Of a stretch of DNA of 64,000 nt, positions 51,040 through 60,238 are shown piece by piece. The DNA lies in assembly GCF_016586355.1 (NCBI RefSeq), contig NZ_BLYI01000009.1:62001-126000 (forward strand). Direction: 5' to 3'. A program made the translations under genes and the position numbers. Each line of letters starts with the position of its first letter. The first letter of the stretch is position 1. The DNA comes from Anaerostipes butyraticus. Lineage in GTDB: Bacteria > Bacillota > Clostridia > Lachnospirales > Lachnospiraceae. The notes under the pieces are model-generated. The model did not search any database. It saw only the letters and a program-made list of their open reading frames with translations, and was not told where the DNA came from.

Positions 51040-52356
51040 TTACTCATTCAGCATCTCATCAGCCTGTCCCTTTATATTTAAAATATTCTCATCAAAATTT
51101 TCATCATTTTCCATCAGCCTGTCCACCTCATTATCCAAAAACTGAAGTGCTGTATCATATTTCCGGAATTTCTGAGTTTCCACCGCCTGCTCCATTACTT
51201 CATTTAAAAGTTCTACTTTTACTACGGTATCTTCTCCCATGTCTTCCCGAAAAATTTTCTCTGTCTCTTCTGAATCCGTAACCTCTTTTAACGGAGAAAT
51301 TCCCTGAGAATATTGAAACAGCTTCTGCTGTGTGTTCTTGTTATATGTCAGCATTTTCAGAAATTCCCAGGCCATCTCATCATTCTTTGTCTCGCTGCTG
51401 ATTCCCATCAGCAGATGATCCATGCTGGTCTCATTTTTGCCGTCCGGTCCTGCCGGCAGGCGAATACAATCCCATTGAAATTCAAAATATTTGTTAATCT
51501 TCCACGGATATGGCTTATATGTACGAAACTCCGAAAACTTCATTGGACGAAATGCAATCTTTCCCGTATCGAAATCATTGGACGTAGGATTCTGATAACC
51601 GGACAGTTCCTTTATCTTTCTGGTAAAAAGAATCGCATTTTCCACTGCATCTGCTGTGATATTGCATTCTGTGCCAGCCTGATTAAATAATCTTCCTCCA
51701 TTGCTGAATACTGCATCTTTCCAGTCATAATTATAAACCCCAAACTGATCGATTCTTCCATCGCCGTCTGTGTCTTTTGTTACTTTTTGACAAATTTTAT
51801 AAAAATCATCCCAAGTCCACTGATTTTCCGGCATCTTGATTCCTTCCTTCTGAAGCAGCGTTTTATTGACAAACATCAGAGTTGGAACGCTCTCATATGG
51901 AAGAGCATACTGACTCCCATTAAATTCTCCGGCATCATAGCTTCCTTCATAATAGGCATCCGGATCAAACCCAGCATCACTTTTTATAAAAGAATCCAGA
52001 TTTTTTAAGACACCGATAGAAGAAAATATGTTGAAGTCTTCCGGAAGCACCATAAAAACATCGGGAAGTTCTCCTTTTAATGCCTTCTGAGAAAGATCTT
52101 CGGAATAATCCTCTTTTAAGATTCCACTGTCATACTTTATTTCAATATTTGGATATTTCTTTTCAAATTCTTCGATGGTCTCATCAATAATCTTATAACA
52201 GTCATCATCCGGCACATCCCACTGATTTCCTGCAAACATTCCAAAGGTCAGCGTAACTTTTTCCTCCTTTGGCGCAACAATTAAAAAAATCCCTGCTATG
52301 CTCAGAAGCAGTCCTGCTATAATCAGACGTTTCCACCAAACCGCCATTTTGCTCAT
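51040..52356 (-). CDS. Membrane-anchored extracellular solute-binding protein, sugar family (438 aa)
   Basis: A single N-terminal helix (LIIAGLLLSIAGIFLIV) without a lipobox cysteine anchors a family 1 solute-binding domain (VTLTFGMFAGNQWDVP, LPDVFMVLPEDFNIF, WTWDDFYKICQKV, then MAWEFLKMLTYN). A calcium-type loop DTDGDGRIDQFG is present. No ABC permease or ATPase is in the neighbourhood. It follows the response regulator by 3 bp, so it is the last gene of a sensing cassette and probably reports a sugar to the kinase. Confidence 0.82.
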   Translation of the reverse strand: MSKMAVWWKRLIIAGLLLSIAGIFLIVAPKEEKVTLTFGMFAGNQWDVPDDDCYKIIDETIEEFEKKYPNIEIKYDSGILKEDYSEDLSQKALKGELPDVFMVLPEDFNIFSSIGVLKNLDSFIKSDAGFDPDAYYEGSYDAGEFNGSQYALPYESVPTLMFVNKTLLQKEGIKMPENQWTWDDFYKICQKVTKDTDGDGRIDQFGVYNYDWKDAVFSNGGRLFNQAGTECNITADAVENAILFTRKIKELSGYQNPTSNDFDTGKIAFRPMKFSEFRTYKPYPWKINKYFEFQWDCIRLPAGPDGKNETSMDHLLMGISSETKNDEMAWEFLKMLTYNKNTQQKLFQYSQGISPLKEVTDSEETEKIFREDMGEDTVVKVELLNEVMEQAVETQKFRKYDTALQFLDNEVDRLMENDENFDENILNIKGQADEMLNE

Positions 52357-52359
52357 ACT

Positions 52360-53028
52360 TTATTTTCTCCTGTATTTCCCTGATCCGGACTGCACTTCCC
52401 AGATTGCCAGCTGTGTCCGGTCTCTTAAATCCAGCTTATTTAAAATCGTACTCAAATAATTGCGAACGGTTCCTTCCGATAAACTCATTGCGCCGGATAT
52501 TTCTTTATTAGACATCCCCCGTCCGACAAATTTAATGATCTCCCACTCTGTATCGGTCAACTCTTCCACGTTCTGTGCCTCAATTGAAACATCATAGTTA
52601 CTTTGAGCCATCTCTGAAAACTGCTCCACTACCTTAGTCGCAATCTCCGGATTGATCATGGCGCCGCCTTTATAAACCGTGTGAATGGCCTTTTCCAGCT
52701 CATCCATGGAAATTCCTTTCAGCAGATATCCACTGGCTCCATGTTTCAAAGCACTAAACACAAATTCATCATCATCAAACGTCGTCAGGATAATGATTTT
52801 AATATTTGGATAGATATCTTTGATGATTTTCGTACACTGGACACCGTCCATCTCCGGCATACGTATATCCATCAAAATTACATCCGGCTTTTCCTTGCGT
52901 ACTAACTGAATGACCTCACGTCCATCCTTCGCTGTGCCTACAACTTCAATTCCTTCTTTCGTTTCCAGGACGATCTGAAGACTCTGACGAATCAATTCCT
53001 GATCATCCGCAATCAGTACTTTAATCAT
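52360..53028 (-). CDS. NarL/LuxR-type response regulator (222 aa)
   Basis: The receiver domain (IKVLIADDQELIRQSL, phospho-Asp in VILMDIRMPEMDG) is followed by a LuxR helix-turn-helix (TDTEWEIIKFVGRGMSNKEISGAM). The start at 53028 overlaps the kinase stop by 8 bp. It should act on promoters near the PTS operon and its own cassette. Confidence 0.92.
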   Translation of the reverse strand: MIKVLIADDQELIRQSLQIVLETKEGIEVVGTAKDGREVIQLVRKEKPDVILMDIRMPEMDGVQCTKIIKDIYPNIKIIILTTFDDDEFVFSALKHGASGYLLKGISMDELEKAIHTVYKGGAMINPEIATKVVEQFSEMAQSNYDVSIEAQNVEELTDTEWEIIKFVGRGMSNKEISGAMSLSEGTVRNYLSTILNKLDLRDRTQLAIWEVQSGSGKYRRK

Positions 53029-54346
53029 AATTTTCACCCCATCGTATTGGTATTTTTGCAACTATATGAAATCCATGGCTGCCATCATAGGTTACCTCTC
53101 CATTCAGCATCTGGATACGTTCCCGGATATGAATCAGTCCGAAACCGCTTTTGATTTCCTCACATCCCACGCCATCGTCCTGGATTGATAAAATCAGCCA
53201 TTTATTTTCCTTTTTTATATTTATCTCAATGTTCGATGCCTTGCCGTGTCGAATCGCATTGGTAATCCCCTCCTGCACTACCCGGTAGATGGCATCTTCT
53301 TCATCCGGATTAAATTTCAGAACCGGCACTTCGCACTGATACCGAATTGCAACATCCGATACTTCCATCATTTCTTCCATCATTTTTTCCAAAGCCGCTT
53401 CCAGATTCAGATGCTCCAGAGCATCCGGGCGCAGTTTATTTACTGAACGGCGTATATCCTGAATTCCCTGCCTTGCCACTTTGGAAATTTTATTGAGCTG
53501 CTTTTTCGTCTCATCCACTGAAAAATCAATCATGGCAATACAGGCGTCAATTCCCGCAGACAATCCTGTCATGGTATGTCCCAGGGTATCGTGGATTTCC
53601 CTGGCAATCCGGTTGCGTTCCTTGGTCTCTCCCATTTTTTCCTGCATCTGGGCATAGTCCTGAAGCTGGGCATTCATTTCTTTCAGTTTTGCATTGGCTG
53701 TCTCCAGCTGAATATTTAAAAGAGCTATTCTTGCATTTTCTTTCATCTGATTTCTCATCAGAATGATCATATATACAATAAATACCAGTATATTAAGAGA
53801 CACCAGCATATTCCGGACTCCCATCAGGATCATGCTGATATTCGAATTATAAACATTTAAAAATTCCTGAAACGAAATCATCTTAAAAAAGACCGATATG
53901 ATATTATAATCCGAAAATATATAAAGCAGTCCCATGATCACAAGAAACAGAGCACGATTATGCTTGTCACGGATTGATGTCACAATATCTGCCACCACAA
54001 GCAGAATAATACCGTTGTACCCGATATACAGGCATCGGATAATGATCAGGCAGAGCAGCAGTTCCATTCCGTAAATTACAAAAGTAAAGATTGCGTTCTT
54101 TTTTTTCCTGCTGCGCATCTCTATGATCAGGAGCAGAAGAAAAAACGCTACAAATGTGACAACCGTCATCCGGACCGATTCCATGGGCAGATAAGTTACA
54201 TTCTCCAGAAAATTCCTGGCAGAGAAATTCTGATTGACATAATGGATCGTAAATCCTGTGACAATGGAAAAGAACGCCAGAATCAGGAAATTGATCACAC
54301 TCATGCCAATTTTCAGATAATATAAATTCTTGTTTTTAAAATCCAT
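53021..54346 (-). CDS. HisKA_3-type sensor histidine kinase (441 aa)
   Basis: About seven membrane segments with an extracytosolic loop after the first helix (HYVNQNFSARNFLENV) are followed by a coiled coil, the dimerisation/phosphoacceptor motif REIHDTLGHTMTGL and the ATPase motif EGITNAIRHGKAS with DDGVGCEE and GFGLIHIRERI. The start at 54346 lies 13 bases after the upstream binding-protein gene. It likely reads the state of the tethered binding proteins, as LytS does with XylFII. Confidence 0.9.
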   Translation of the reverse strand: MDFKNKNLYYLKIGMSVINFLILAFFSIVTGFTIHYVNQNFSARNFLENVTYLPMESVRMTVVTFVAFFLLLLIIEMRSRKKKNAIFTFVIYGMELLLCLIIIRCLYIGYNGIILLVVADIVTSIRDKHNRALFLVIMGLLYIFSDYNIISVFFKMISFQEFLNVYNSNISMILMGVRNMLVSLNILVFIVYMIILMRNQMKENARIALLNIQLETANAKLKEMNAQLQDYAQMQEKMGETKERNRIAREIHDTLGHTMTGLSAGIDACIAMIDFSVDETKKQLNKISKVARQGIQDIRRSVNKLRPDALEHLNLEAALEKMMEEMMEVSDVAIRYQCEVPVLKFNPDEEDAIYRVVQEGITNAIRHGKASNIEINIKKENKWLILSIQDDGVGCEEIKSGFGLIHIRERIQMLNGEVTYDGSHGFHIVAKIPIRWGENYD

Positions 54347-54359
54347 CTTTCCCTCCCCT

Positions 54360-55337
54360 CTACCAGCGGTTAATGTCAAACTGACTAATGTTAGTCTTTG
54401 TGATCATCTCTACTGATATTTCTTTTGTTTTTGGAATCGCCTTTCCTTCCATCAGCTGATATGCTGCCTCAATAGCCGTATCCGCCATCTGCTTCGGAAA
54501 CTGCGCCGATGTTCCTGTCATCAGGCCTTCTTCAATTAATTTTTTTGCTTCCGGTGACCCGTCTACTCCGTATACAAGAACATCTCTGTTATAATTCTTG
54601 CTGTCCAGCGCCGCAAGAGCCCCCATGGCCGCCGGATCATTCAGCGCCATAATGACATCGATATCATCATGTTTTTCTACAATATCTTCTACTTTTGGAA
54701 GGGAACGCTCAATCTGCCCCTCGGTGTCCGCAGAATCAATGATCCGATATCCGTCATGACCTTCGATCGTATCCAAAAATCCCTGAATGCGGTCCTCTCC
54801 TGACTTCGTAGTTTTATGGGTCAGCAGAACAATATTGGCTCCCTTTCTCTTTTTCATCATATCCTGCGCGCATTGTACACCAGCCTGATAATTATCTGAC
54901 ACAATGGTCATATCAACCAAATCTTCATCATATACCGGAGTATCAATGACAATCACCGGAATTCCGGCTTTTTTCGCTGCCTCAAGACCTGGCTTTACCT
55001 TTTTCCAGTCTACAGGATTCAGGAAGATCACATCGACTTCCTTTTTTACCAGATACTTGATCTGCTCATTCTGCTTTTCTGAATCCAGCGCCGGATCCAG
55101 GGCGATCAAATGATCTCCGTTTTCTTCTATCTGCAGCTTGATCTCATTATTGATGACCTTGTAGAACTGGTTATTCATGGTCATATACGTTGCTCCGAAC
55201 ACTCTTTTATGCTTCTGATACTTTTGCGCATAACAAAAATAAGTTTTCATATAAATCGCAATGATCAATCCAAAAAAAGCTATAATGATACAAATTCCCG
55301 CTCTTTTTTTCCAGCTCAGAATCTTATTTTTATCCAT
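54360..55337 (-). CDS. Membrane-tethered RbsB-like sugar-binding protein (325 aa)
   Basis: One N-terminal membrane helix (AGICIIIAFFGLIIAIYM) anchors a periplasmic-binding-protein type 1 domain (FGATYMTMNNQFYKVI, VDVIFLNPVDWKKV, MALNDPAAMGALAAL, VLVYGVDGSPEAKKLI). There is no lipobox and no cognate ABC transporter. It is the first gene of the cassette with the histidine kinase, and probably acts as the kinase's sugar-sensing subunit. Confidence 0.85.
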   Translation of the reverse strand: MDKNKILSWKKRAGICIIIAFFGLIIAIYMKTYFCYAQKYQKHKRVFGATYMTMNNQFYKVINNEIKLQIEENGDHLIALDPALDSEKQNEQIKYLVKKEVDVIFLNPVDWKKVKPGLEAAKKAGIPVIVIDTPVYDEDLVDMTIVSDNYQAGVQCAQDMMKKRKGANIVLLTHKTTKSGEDRIQGFLDTIEGHDGYRIIDSADTEGQIERSLPKVEDIVEKHDDIDVIMALNDPAAMGALAALDSKNYNRDVLVYGVDGSPEAKKLIEEGLMTGTSAQFPKQMADTAIEAAYQLMEGKAIPKTKEISVEMITKTNISQFDINRW

Positions 55338-55397
55338 CTCTCTGCTCTCTTTCCATCTTCCGTGTTATCCCGAATTCGTTTTTCTTTCTCTGAATCT

Positions 55398-55426
55398 ATT
55401 ATAAAATTTGTCTTTGCTCAAGTAAA
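55398..55426 (-). promoter_or_regulatory. Promoter of the sensing cassette
   Basis: TTTACT and a perfect TATAAT are 17 bp apart on the minus strand, about 60 bases before the first gene. Confidence 0.6.
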
Positions 55427-55500
55427 GAAAAACTCTTCTGATTTTTTATATTCCATTTTCCGTTGGACAGAGCAATGTTTCCAGACGGATCCGGCAAATA

Positions 55501-55539
55501 AAAAAGAATGAACAAGACCATTCCTGTTCATTCTTTTTT
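55501..55539. terminator. Terminator after the surface protein gene
   Basis: AAAAAGAATGAACA and TGTTCATTCTTTTT form a 14-bp stem with an 11-base loop; A and T runs make it work on both strands. Confidence 0.85.
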
Positions 55540-55560
55540 ACTGATGCTATTTATGTTTCT

Positions 55561-57966
55561 CTATCTGCGGAAATCCCGGAATTTCTTCCCTGCCAGTACA
55601 AATACGGCTCCGAGTGCCGCTGTCATTTGTGCCATCAAACCAAAGATTCCCTTATCTCCTGTCTTCGGAGTTTTTCCTGTCGTTGTGCTTCCGGCTGTCT
55701 GCGCTGCAGCATTCTCACCGGTAACAGACCCTGTTTCTTTTAAGCCGCCTGCATTTCCTGTGCCGGCTCCTCCAGCTTCGATGATTCCTCCGGTCTGTGT
55801 GCCGCTTCCAGCACCGCCAGTCTGGATATTTCCTCCGGTTTCTGTTCCTTCTCCGGCTCCCGGTTTCGGATCCTGGGTTCCTTCTGCTTCTTTTATGTAG
55901 ATCGTTGCGGATACCTCACCATATTGGTATTTAAAGGTTACTTTATGAGCCCCGGCAGAAAGTTTGTCCAGAACAGATCCTTCCAGGATAATACTGGTTT
56001 CATCGAAATTCATTAAGATCCCATAGTTTTCGGCCTCGACTCCATCAATAAGCAGAGTATCAAATTTGAACATGCCGCCATTGGCAATCAGATTCAGTTC
56101 TTTTCCGGAACCTTTGGTATATTCTGCTCCGTCTCCTTCCACAATCTGCAGATATTTCTGCCAGTCTGCAATAGCGATTGCCGCGTCCGCGTCAGCTTCT
56201 GCTTTCTTCTTCTGCGCTGCTTCCAGGGCATTCTGTTTTTCTTTGATGTCCGCTTCTGCTTCTTTCAGCTCTTTTTCGAGTTCTGCCAGTCTGTCCGGCG
56301 CCGTGTTGATCAGATCAACCGTTTCTTTATGTTTCTGATAAAATGGATCATTCTCATCGGCTGCAAGCACTTTTTCCAGTGTCAGACCATCTGCCTGTTC
56401 CAATGCAGCCTGGGCTTCTTCCAGGGCTTTCCTGGAAGATTCTGTTTCAGTCTGGGCTTGTTTCAGATTTTTCTGAGCAGACTCAAGGGCGTTCTTTGCA
56501 GCCTTCAGATCAGCTTCTGCCTGTTCTTTCGCTTCCAGAGCTTCCTTCAGATCTTTATTTGATAATTCATCCAGAGCCTTCTGAGCATTAGTCAGTTCTT
56601 CCTTAGCTGAATCCAAGGCAGACTTTTTCTCATCTCTTATCTGAGATGCTTTTTCATAAGAATCTTTGGCTGCATCCAAAGCCTCTGATTTTTCAACCCA
56701 TGGTTTTTCCACTATTATAAGCTCATCTTCCTTTTCGAAAACCATCCTATCCAGTCTTGAATATTCTTTATCGAGCGCCTCTACTTCTGCCTCTTTTTCT
56801 TCCAGTTCCTTCGTCAACTGAGCCAAAGTTTCTTTGCATCGTTCAATACTTTCTTCTACCTGAATACTTTCAACCCAATCCAAAGCCTGCTTGCGAAGTT
56901 CAAGTTCCTCAATCGCTTTATTCAAAGCATTTTCTGCTTCCTCTTTCGCTTTTACTGCCTCCTCGTATGCCTCTTTTGCAGCTTCTTTGTCATCTGTGGT
57001 TTCTGCCTGTTCCATTGCCTCCTTCTTTTCTGCCACCTGAGTCTCCGCATTTTCTAAAGCTTCTTCTGCTTGTTTTTTTGCTGCTTCCGCTGCTACTGCA
57101 TTTTTTCTCACTGACTCTAGCCAGTTGTTAAAATATTCTGGCTCATACACCGCCATATCTTGCTCAACCGCCCGTATATTTTCTTTTAATTCTTCACATT
57201 CTCTTTCTGCCTTACTGGATGCCTCAAATACTTTCCTCATTTCTGAAAGCAGCTCTTTCATCTCGTTTAAGACTGGCTGATACTCCGCATCTGCCTGGTC
57301 AAATTCCTTTTGTGCTGTTTCCTGCTTCTTTTCCTCTTCCTGTGCCGCTGCATCCGCTTTGTCATATTCTTTCTGTGCTGTCTCCACTTTTTCCTCTGCC
57401 TGATCTACTTTTTCTTTTGCTTCCGCAATCTCTTCTTCACTCGCCCCGGTGCCTTCTTCTTCCGCCTTTTTAACAGTTTCTTCTTTCTCTTTCAGGTTAT
57501 CCTCTGCTTTTGATACATTATCTTCTGCCTCTGCTGCTTCCTTTTCCGCCGTTTCCTGCTTTTCTTCGCTTTCTTTCAGATCCGCTTCCGCCTGATCTTT
57601 GGCAGCCTGTGCAGAATCTTTTTCTTCTTTAATGGCAGATTCCAGAGAATCTTTCGCCTCTTCCGCAGAAGCTGAAAGATCTGACTGTTCTTCTTTGATC
57701 GCATTTTTTTCATCCTGTGCCTCTTTCAAATCCGTCTCTGCCTGATCCACCTTTTCTTCTGCTTCTGCCTGTGAATCCAGCGCGTCATCCAGGTTTTCCT
57801 CTGCTTCTTCCATATTCTGAGCAGACGCTGCCTTTGTTTCCGAAACTTCACTGGCATTTTGTCCATTATCAGTTCCATTCTCAACAGGAGTATCCGCCTG
57901 GACATCTGCCTGATTTCCTAATGCTACCAGCCCTGCGATTGAAAGCGCTGCTAATCCGGTTTTCAT
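55561..57966 (-). CDS. Sortase-anchored coiled-coil surface protein (about 800 aa)
   Basis: A signal peptide (TGLAALSIAGLVALGNQADVQA) is followed by about 560 residues of Glu/Ala/Lys-rich heptads, predicted as long coiled coils. A beta domain of about 80 residues resembling CBM_X2 modules follows (LNLIANGGMFKFDTLL, SAGAHKVTFKYQYGE), then a Gly/Thr-rich stalk and the sorting signal TPKTGDKG, a hydrophobic helix and RDFRR. LPXTG is thus replaced by TPKTG. The start is unclear: ATG 57966 lies 17 bases after AAGGAGG, whereas ATA 57978 has ideal spacing. No sortase gene is in the window. Confidence 0.82.
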   Translation of the reverse strand: MKTGLAALSIAGLVALGNQADVQADTPVENGTDNGQNASEVSETKAASAQNMEEAEENLDDALDSQAEAEEKVDQAETDLKEAQDEKNAIKEEQSDLSASAEEAKDSLESAIKEEKDSAQAAKDQAEADLKESEEKQETAEKEAAEAEDNVSKAEDNLKEKEETVKKAEEEGTGASEEEIAEAKEKVDQAEEKVETAQKEYDKADAAAQEEEKKQETAQKEFDQADAEYQPVLNEMKELLSEMRKVFEASSKAERECEELKENIRAVEQDMAVYEPEYFNNWLESVRKNAVAAEAAKKQAEEALENAETQVAEKKEAMEQAETTDDKEAAKEAYEEAVKAKEEAENALNKAIEELELRKQALDWVESIQVEESIERCKETLAQLTKELEEKEAEVEALDKEYSRLDRMVFEKEDELIIVEKPWVEKSEALDAAKDSYEKASQIRDEKKSALDSAKEELTNAQKALDELSNKDLKEALEAKEQAEADLKAAKNALESAQKNLKQAQTETESSRKALEEAQAALEQADGLTLEKVLAADENDPFYQKHKETVDLINTAPDRLAELEKELKEAEADIKEKQNALEAAQKKKAEADADAAIAIADWQKYLQIVEGDGAEYTKGSGKELNLIANGGMFKFDTLLIDGVEAENYGILMNFDETSIILEGSVLDKLSAGAHKVTFKYQYGEVSATIYIKEAEGTQDPKPGAGEGTETGGNIQTGGAGSGTQTGGIIEAGGAGTGNAGGLKETGSVTGENAAAQTAGSTTTGKTPKTGDKGIFGLMAQMTAALGAVFVLAGKKFRDFRR

Positions 57967-58145
57967 CTCTTTTCTTATAATAACCTCCTTATTATCATTC
58001 TCTTTGCAAATGCCTGTTTTATCCAAACATTAACAAAATATCATACGGTTATCTTAAATTCTCCCGGATAAATCAGATAATTTCAATATTAGACTGAAAA
58101 TTAGACGGCTTTTTTATTTAAATCACACGAATCATGATCAGCAGG

Positions 58146-58169
58146 TACGGCGGCCGACCGACCGGCGTA
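58146..58169. repeat. GC-rich quasi-palindrome in an AT-rich spacer
   Basis: A 24-bp stretch starting TACGGCGGCC and ending CCGGCGTA is nearly self-complementary and far richer in GC than its surroundings. It lies between the surface protein promoter and the Nudix terminators. No function assigned. The remainder of 57967-58300 contains no gene. Confidence 0.4.
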
Positions 58170-58180
58170 TAGTGCAAAAA

Positions 58181-58213
58181 AAGAAAGAGTCTGATATTTT
58201 TCGACTCTTTCTT
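58181..58213 (-). terminator. Second terminator after the Nudix gene
   Basis: AAGAAAGAGTC and GACTCTTTCTT form a perfect 11-bp stem and seven T follow on the minus strand. Confidence 0.85.
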
Positions 58214-58248
58214 CCGCAGCTTACAAAATATTCATTTGAAATAGATAG

Positions 58249-58289
58249 AAAAACCATCCTTAACTTTTCACTTACAGGATGATTTTCCA
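58249..58289 (-). terminator. First terminator after the Nudix gene
   Basis: GGAAAATCATCCT and AGGATGGTTTTTC form a stem directly after the Nudix stop codon, with a short T run. Confidence 0.65.
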
Positions 58290-58300
58290 GTTTATACAAG

Positions 58301-59332
58301 TCAATTTCCAGGTATTTCACCCAGATATTCTCCCAGCATTTCAAATTCATCCTGAAAGATACAGTGTTTGATCTCACCCTTTTCCATCTTTTCCAGGCAG
58401 GTTTCATAATCCATCCATATAACCTCTTCCACTTCTTCTTTCTGCAGGGAAAGGGCTTCAATTTCCACCGGTTTATCATACACATAAACAGCGCTGATTT
58501 CATGATTTCGGAACTCTCTTCCGTAGAAATTCCCATTGATGATTCCGTCATGAACTCCAATCTGCTTCAGATCTTCTGCTGCTGCCGAAATTCCCAGTTC
58601 CTCCTGCATTTCCCGGACTGCGGTTTCCAGGTATTCATCTCCTGCCGCCACATGTCCGGCAGACGAAATATCATAACATCCCGGGAATGAATCTTTATTG
58701 GCGCTTCGTTTCTGCAGCAGCACATCATATCCCTTTTCTGTCCTGCGCACAATCCAGATATGGGATGTGCCGTGAGGATCACCGTCCTCATGAACCAAAG
58801 ATCTTTCCTTAATTCTTCCGGTTTTTTCTCCCTTTTCATCCAAAAGATCAAAAAATTCCAGTTCTTTCCCATCCAGAACCGCCGCCATAAGATTTCCTTC
58901 CACATAAGTCAGTTTCAGAGAGAAGAATGGCGCTCCCTCATCCATATAGCGCAGGAACAGCCGGTCTCCTTCCCACAGTTCCAGATTCAAAAGGTCTTTT
59001 TTCGGGATCCATTCCAGAACTCCCTCGTCACATTCTTTCATCGTTCCCTTATAATCTGTGATATGGTAAAGAAACATATACTCCCACGCTTCTTTTTCAG
59101 TTCCCATATCCGATAAAAATGTCACAACTCCGCACAGCCGGTACTGAACCGGAACCAGACCGGTTTCTTCTTTTACTTCCCGGAACATACAGTCTTCCGG
59201 ACTTTCTCCATGTTCAAAATGTCCTCCGACACCTATCCATTTGTCTTTGTTAACGTCATGTTTTTTTACGATCCGATGCAGCATCAGATATTTATTTTCC
59301 TTTTCAATATAACATAATGTTGTTAAACCCAT
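58301..59332 (-). CDS. Protein with two Nudix hydrolase domains (343 aa)
   Basis: The first domain (residues 1-150) resembles 8-oxo-dGTP diphosphatases and has the Nudix box GGHFEHGESPEDCMFREVKE with the following ETGL. The second (from about 165) resembles the IPP-isomerase-like YfcD group, with box AGHVAAGDEYLETAVREMQE followed by ELGI. Both boxes keep the REUxEExGU acidic residues, so both may be active. The start at 59332 (MGLTTLCYIE) has AAGGAGG-like sequence upstream. Two separate enzymes appear to have been fused. Confidence 0.86.
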   Translation of the reverse strand: MGLTTLCYIEKENKYLMLHRIVKKHDVNKDKWIGVGGHFEHGESPEDCMFREVKEETGLVPVQYRLCGVVTFLSDMGTEKEAWEYMFLYHITDYKGTMKECDEGVLEWIPKKDLLNLELWEGDRLFLRYMDEGAPFFSLKLTYVEGNLMAAVLDGKELEFFDLLDEKGEKTGRIKERSLVHEDGDPHGTSHIWIVRRTEKGYDVLLQKRSANKDSFPGCYDISSAGHVAAGDEYLETAVREMQEELGISAAAEDLKQIGVHDGIINGNFYGREFRNHEISAVYVYDKPVEIEALSLQKEEVEEVIWMDYETCLEKMEKGEIKHCIFQDEFEMLGEYLGEIPGN

Positions 59333-59407
59333 TTTTCCTTCCTCCAAAGCTATTGTAAATGGAAATTAGAAAAGTTACAATAAGGAAAAACACAGGGAGG
59401 ACTTATC

Positions 59408-60238
59408 ATGGATATCAAATGCATTGCTTTAGATCTGGATCGGACAACACTAAACGCTCAAGGCCGACTTTCCGATGGCAATCGGAAAGCATTATCTCAT
59501 GCCATTGAGCAGGGAGTTCACATTGTCATTGCCAGCGGGCGTTCCTTTCATACACTTCCAAAGGATGTCCTGTCAGTTCCCGGAATTGAATATGCCATTA
59601 CTTCCAATGGCGCAGCTATATACAATATTCCCACCGGAAAATGTCTGCATGAATACAAGATGACAAAAACCTCTGTTTCTGATATTCTGGCAGTCTCTTC
59701 CTCTTATCCAGTGGCATTGGAAGCCTTCATCAATGGCACAGCTTACGCGGAAGCAGATTACGTCAGCAATCCGGCAGGATTCGGCGCTGCACCACAGGCC
59801 ATTCCTTATATTCAGGATACAAGAAACCCAATCCATCAGATGCCCGTTTTTCTCCGCAGACACCAGGAGCAGATTGACAGCATTGATGTAGTGGTTGGAA
59901 ATCCCCTGACAAAAGAAGAAATCTGGACAAAACTTGCCCAGACCTCTAAAGATATTTATATTACGTCTTCCGTTTCCCAGCTGATTGAAATCTCCCACAA
60001 AGACGCCGGTAAACATTCCGGTCTCCGTTTTATCCGTGATTATCTGCATCTGACTCCAGAACAGACAGCTGCTTTCGGCGATGGAGACAACGATGTGGAT
60101 CTGCTGAACGCTGCCGGAATCGGCATTGCAATGGAAAATGCTTCTCCCAAATGCAAAGCTGCCGCAGATGCCGTGACCCTTCACCATAATCTGGACGGTG
60201 TCGCATGGGGCATCCGGCATATCCTCCATATTAAATAA
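59408..60238 (+). CDS. Cof-type HAD phosphatase (276 aa)
   Basis: Motif I is ALDLDRTTLNAQG, in which the usual Gly after the second Asp is Arg, a variant I have seen in clostridial Cof proteins. VIASGRSF and FGDGDNDVDLL complete the HAD set. GGGAGGAC precedes the start. It faces the DeoR gene, and the two coding ends overlap by 8 bp without a terminator. Confidence 0.86.
   Translation: MDIKCIALDLDRTTLNAQGRLSDGNRKALSHAIEQGVHIVIASGRSFHTLPKDVLSVPGIEYAITSNGAAIYNIPTGKCLHEYKMTKTSVSDILAVSSSYPVALEAFINGTAYAEADYVSNPAGFGAAPQAIPYIQDTRNPIHQMPVFLRRHQEQIDSIDVVVGNPLTKEEIWTKLAQTSKDIYITSSVSQLIEISHKDAGKHSGLRFIRDYLHLTPEQTAAFGDGDNDVDLLNAAGIGIAMENASPKCKAAADAVTLHHNLDGVAWGIRHILHIK

Noticed and set aside
56066-57980. 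Many plus-strand ORFs opposite the surface protein gene
   Set aside because: They arise from the biased Glu/Ala/Lys codons of the coiled coil read on the other strand, and are Leu/Ser/Phe-rich with no ribosome-binding sites.
57967-58026. Start of the surface protein at 58026
   Set aside because: The codon there is TTG with no ribosome-binding site; the AAGGAGG lies downstream of it.
58138-58560. 140-codon ORF overlapping the Nudix gene end
   Set aside because: It is an alternative frame of the Nudix gene running through two terminators and the GC-rich block.
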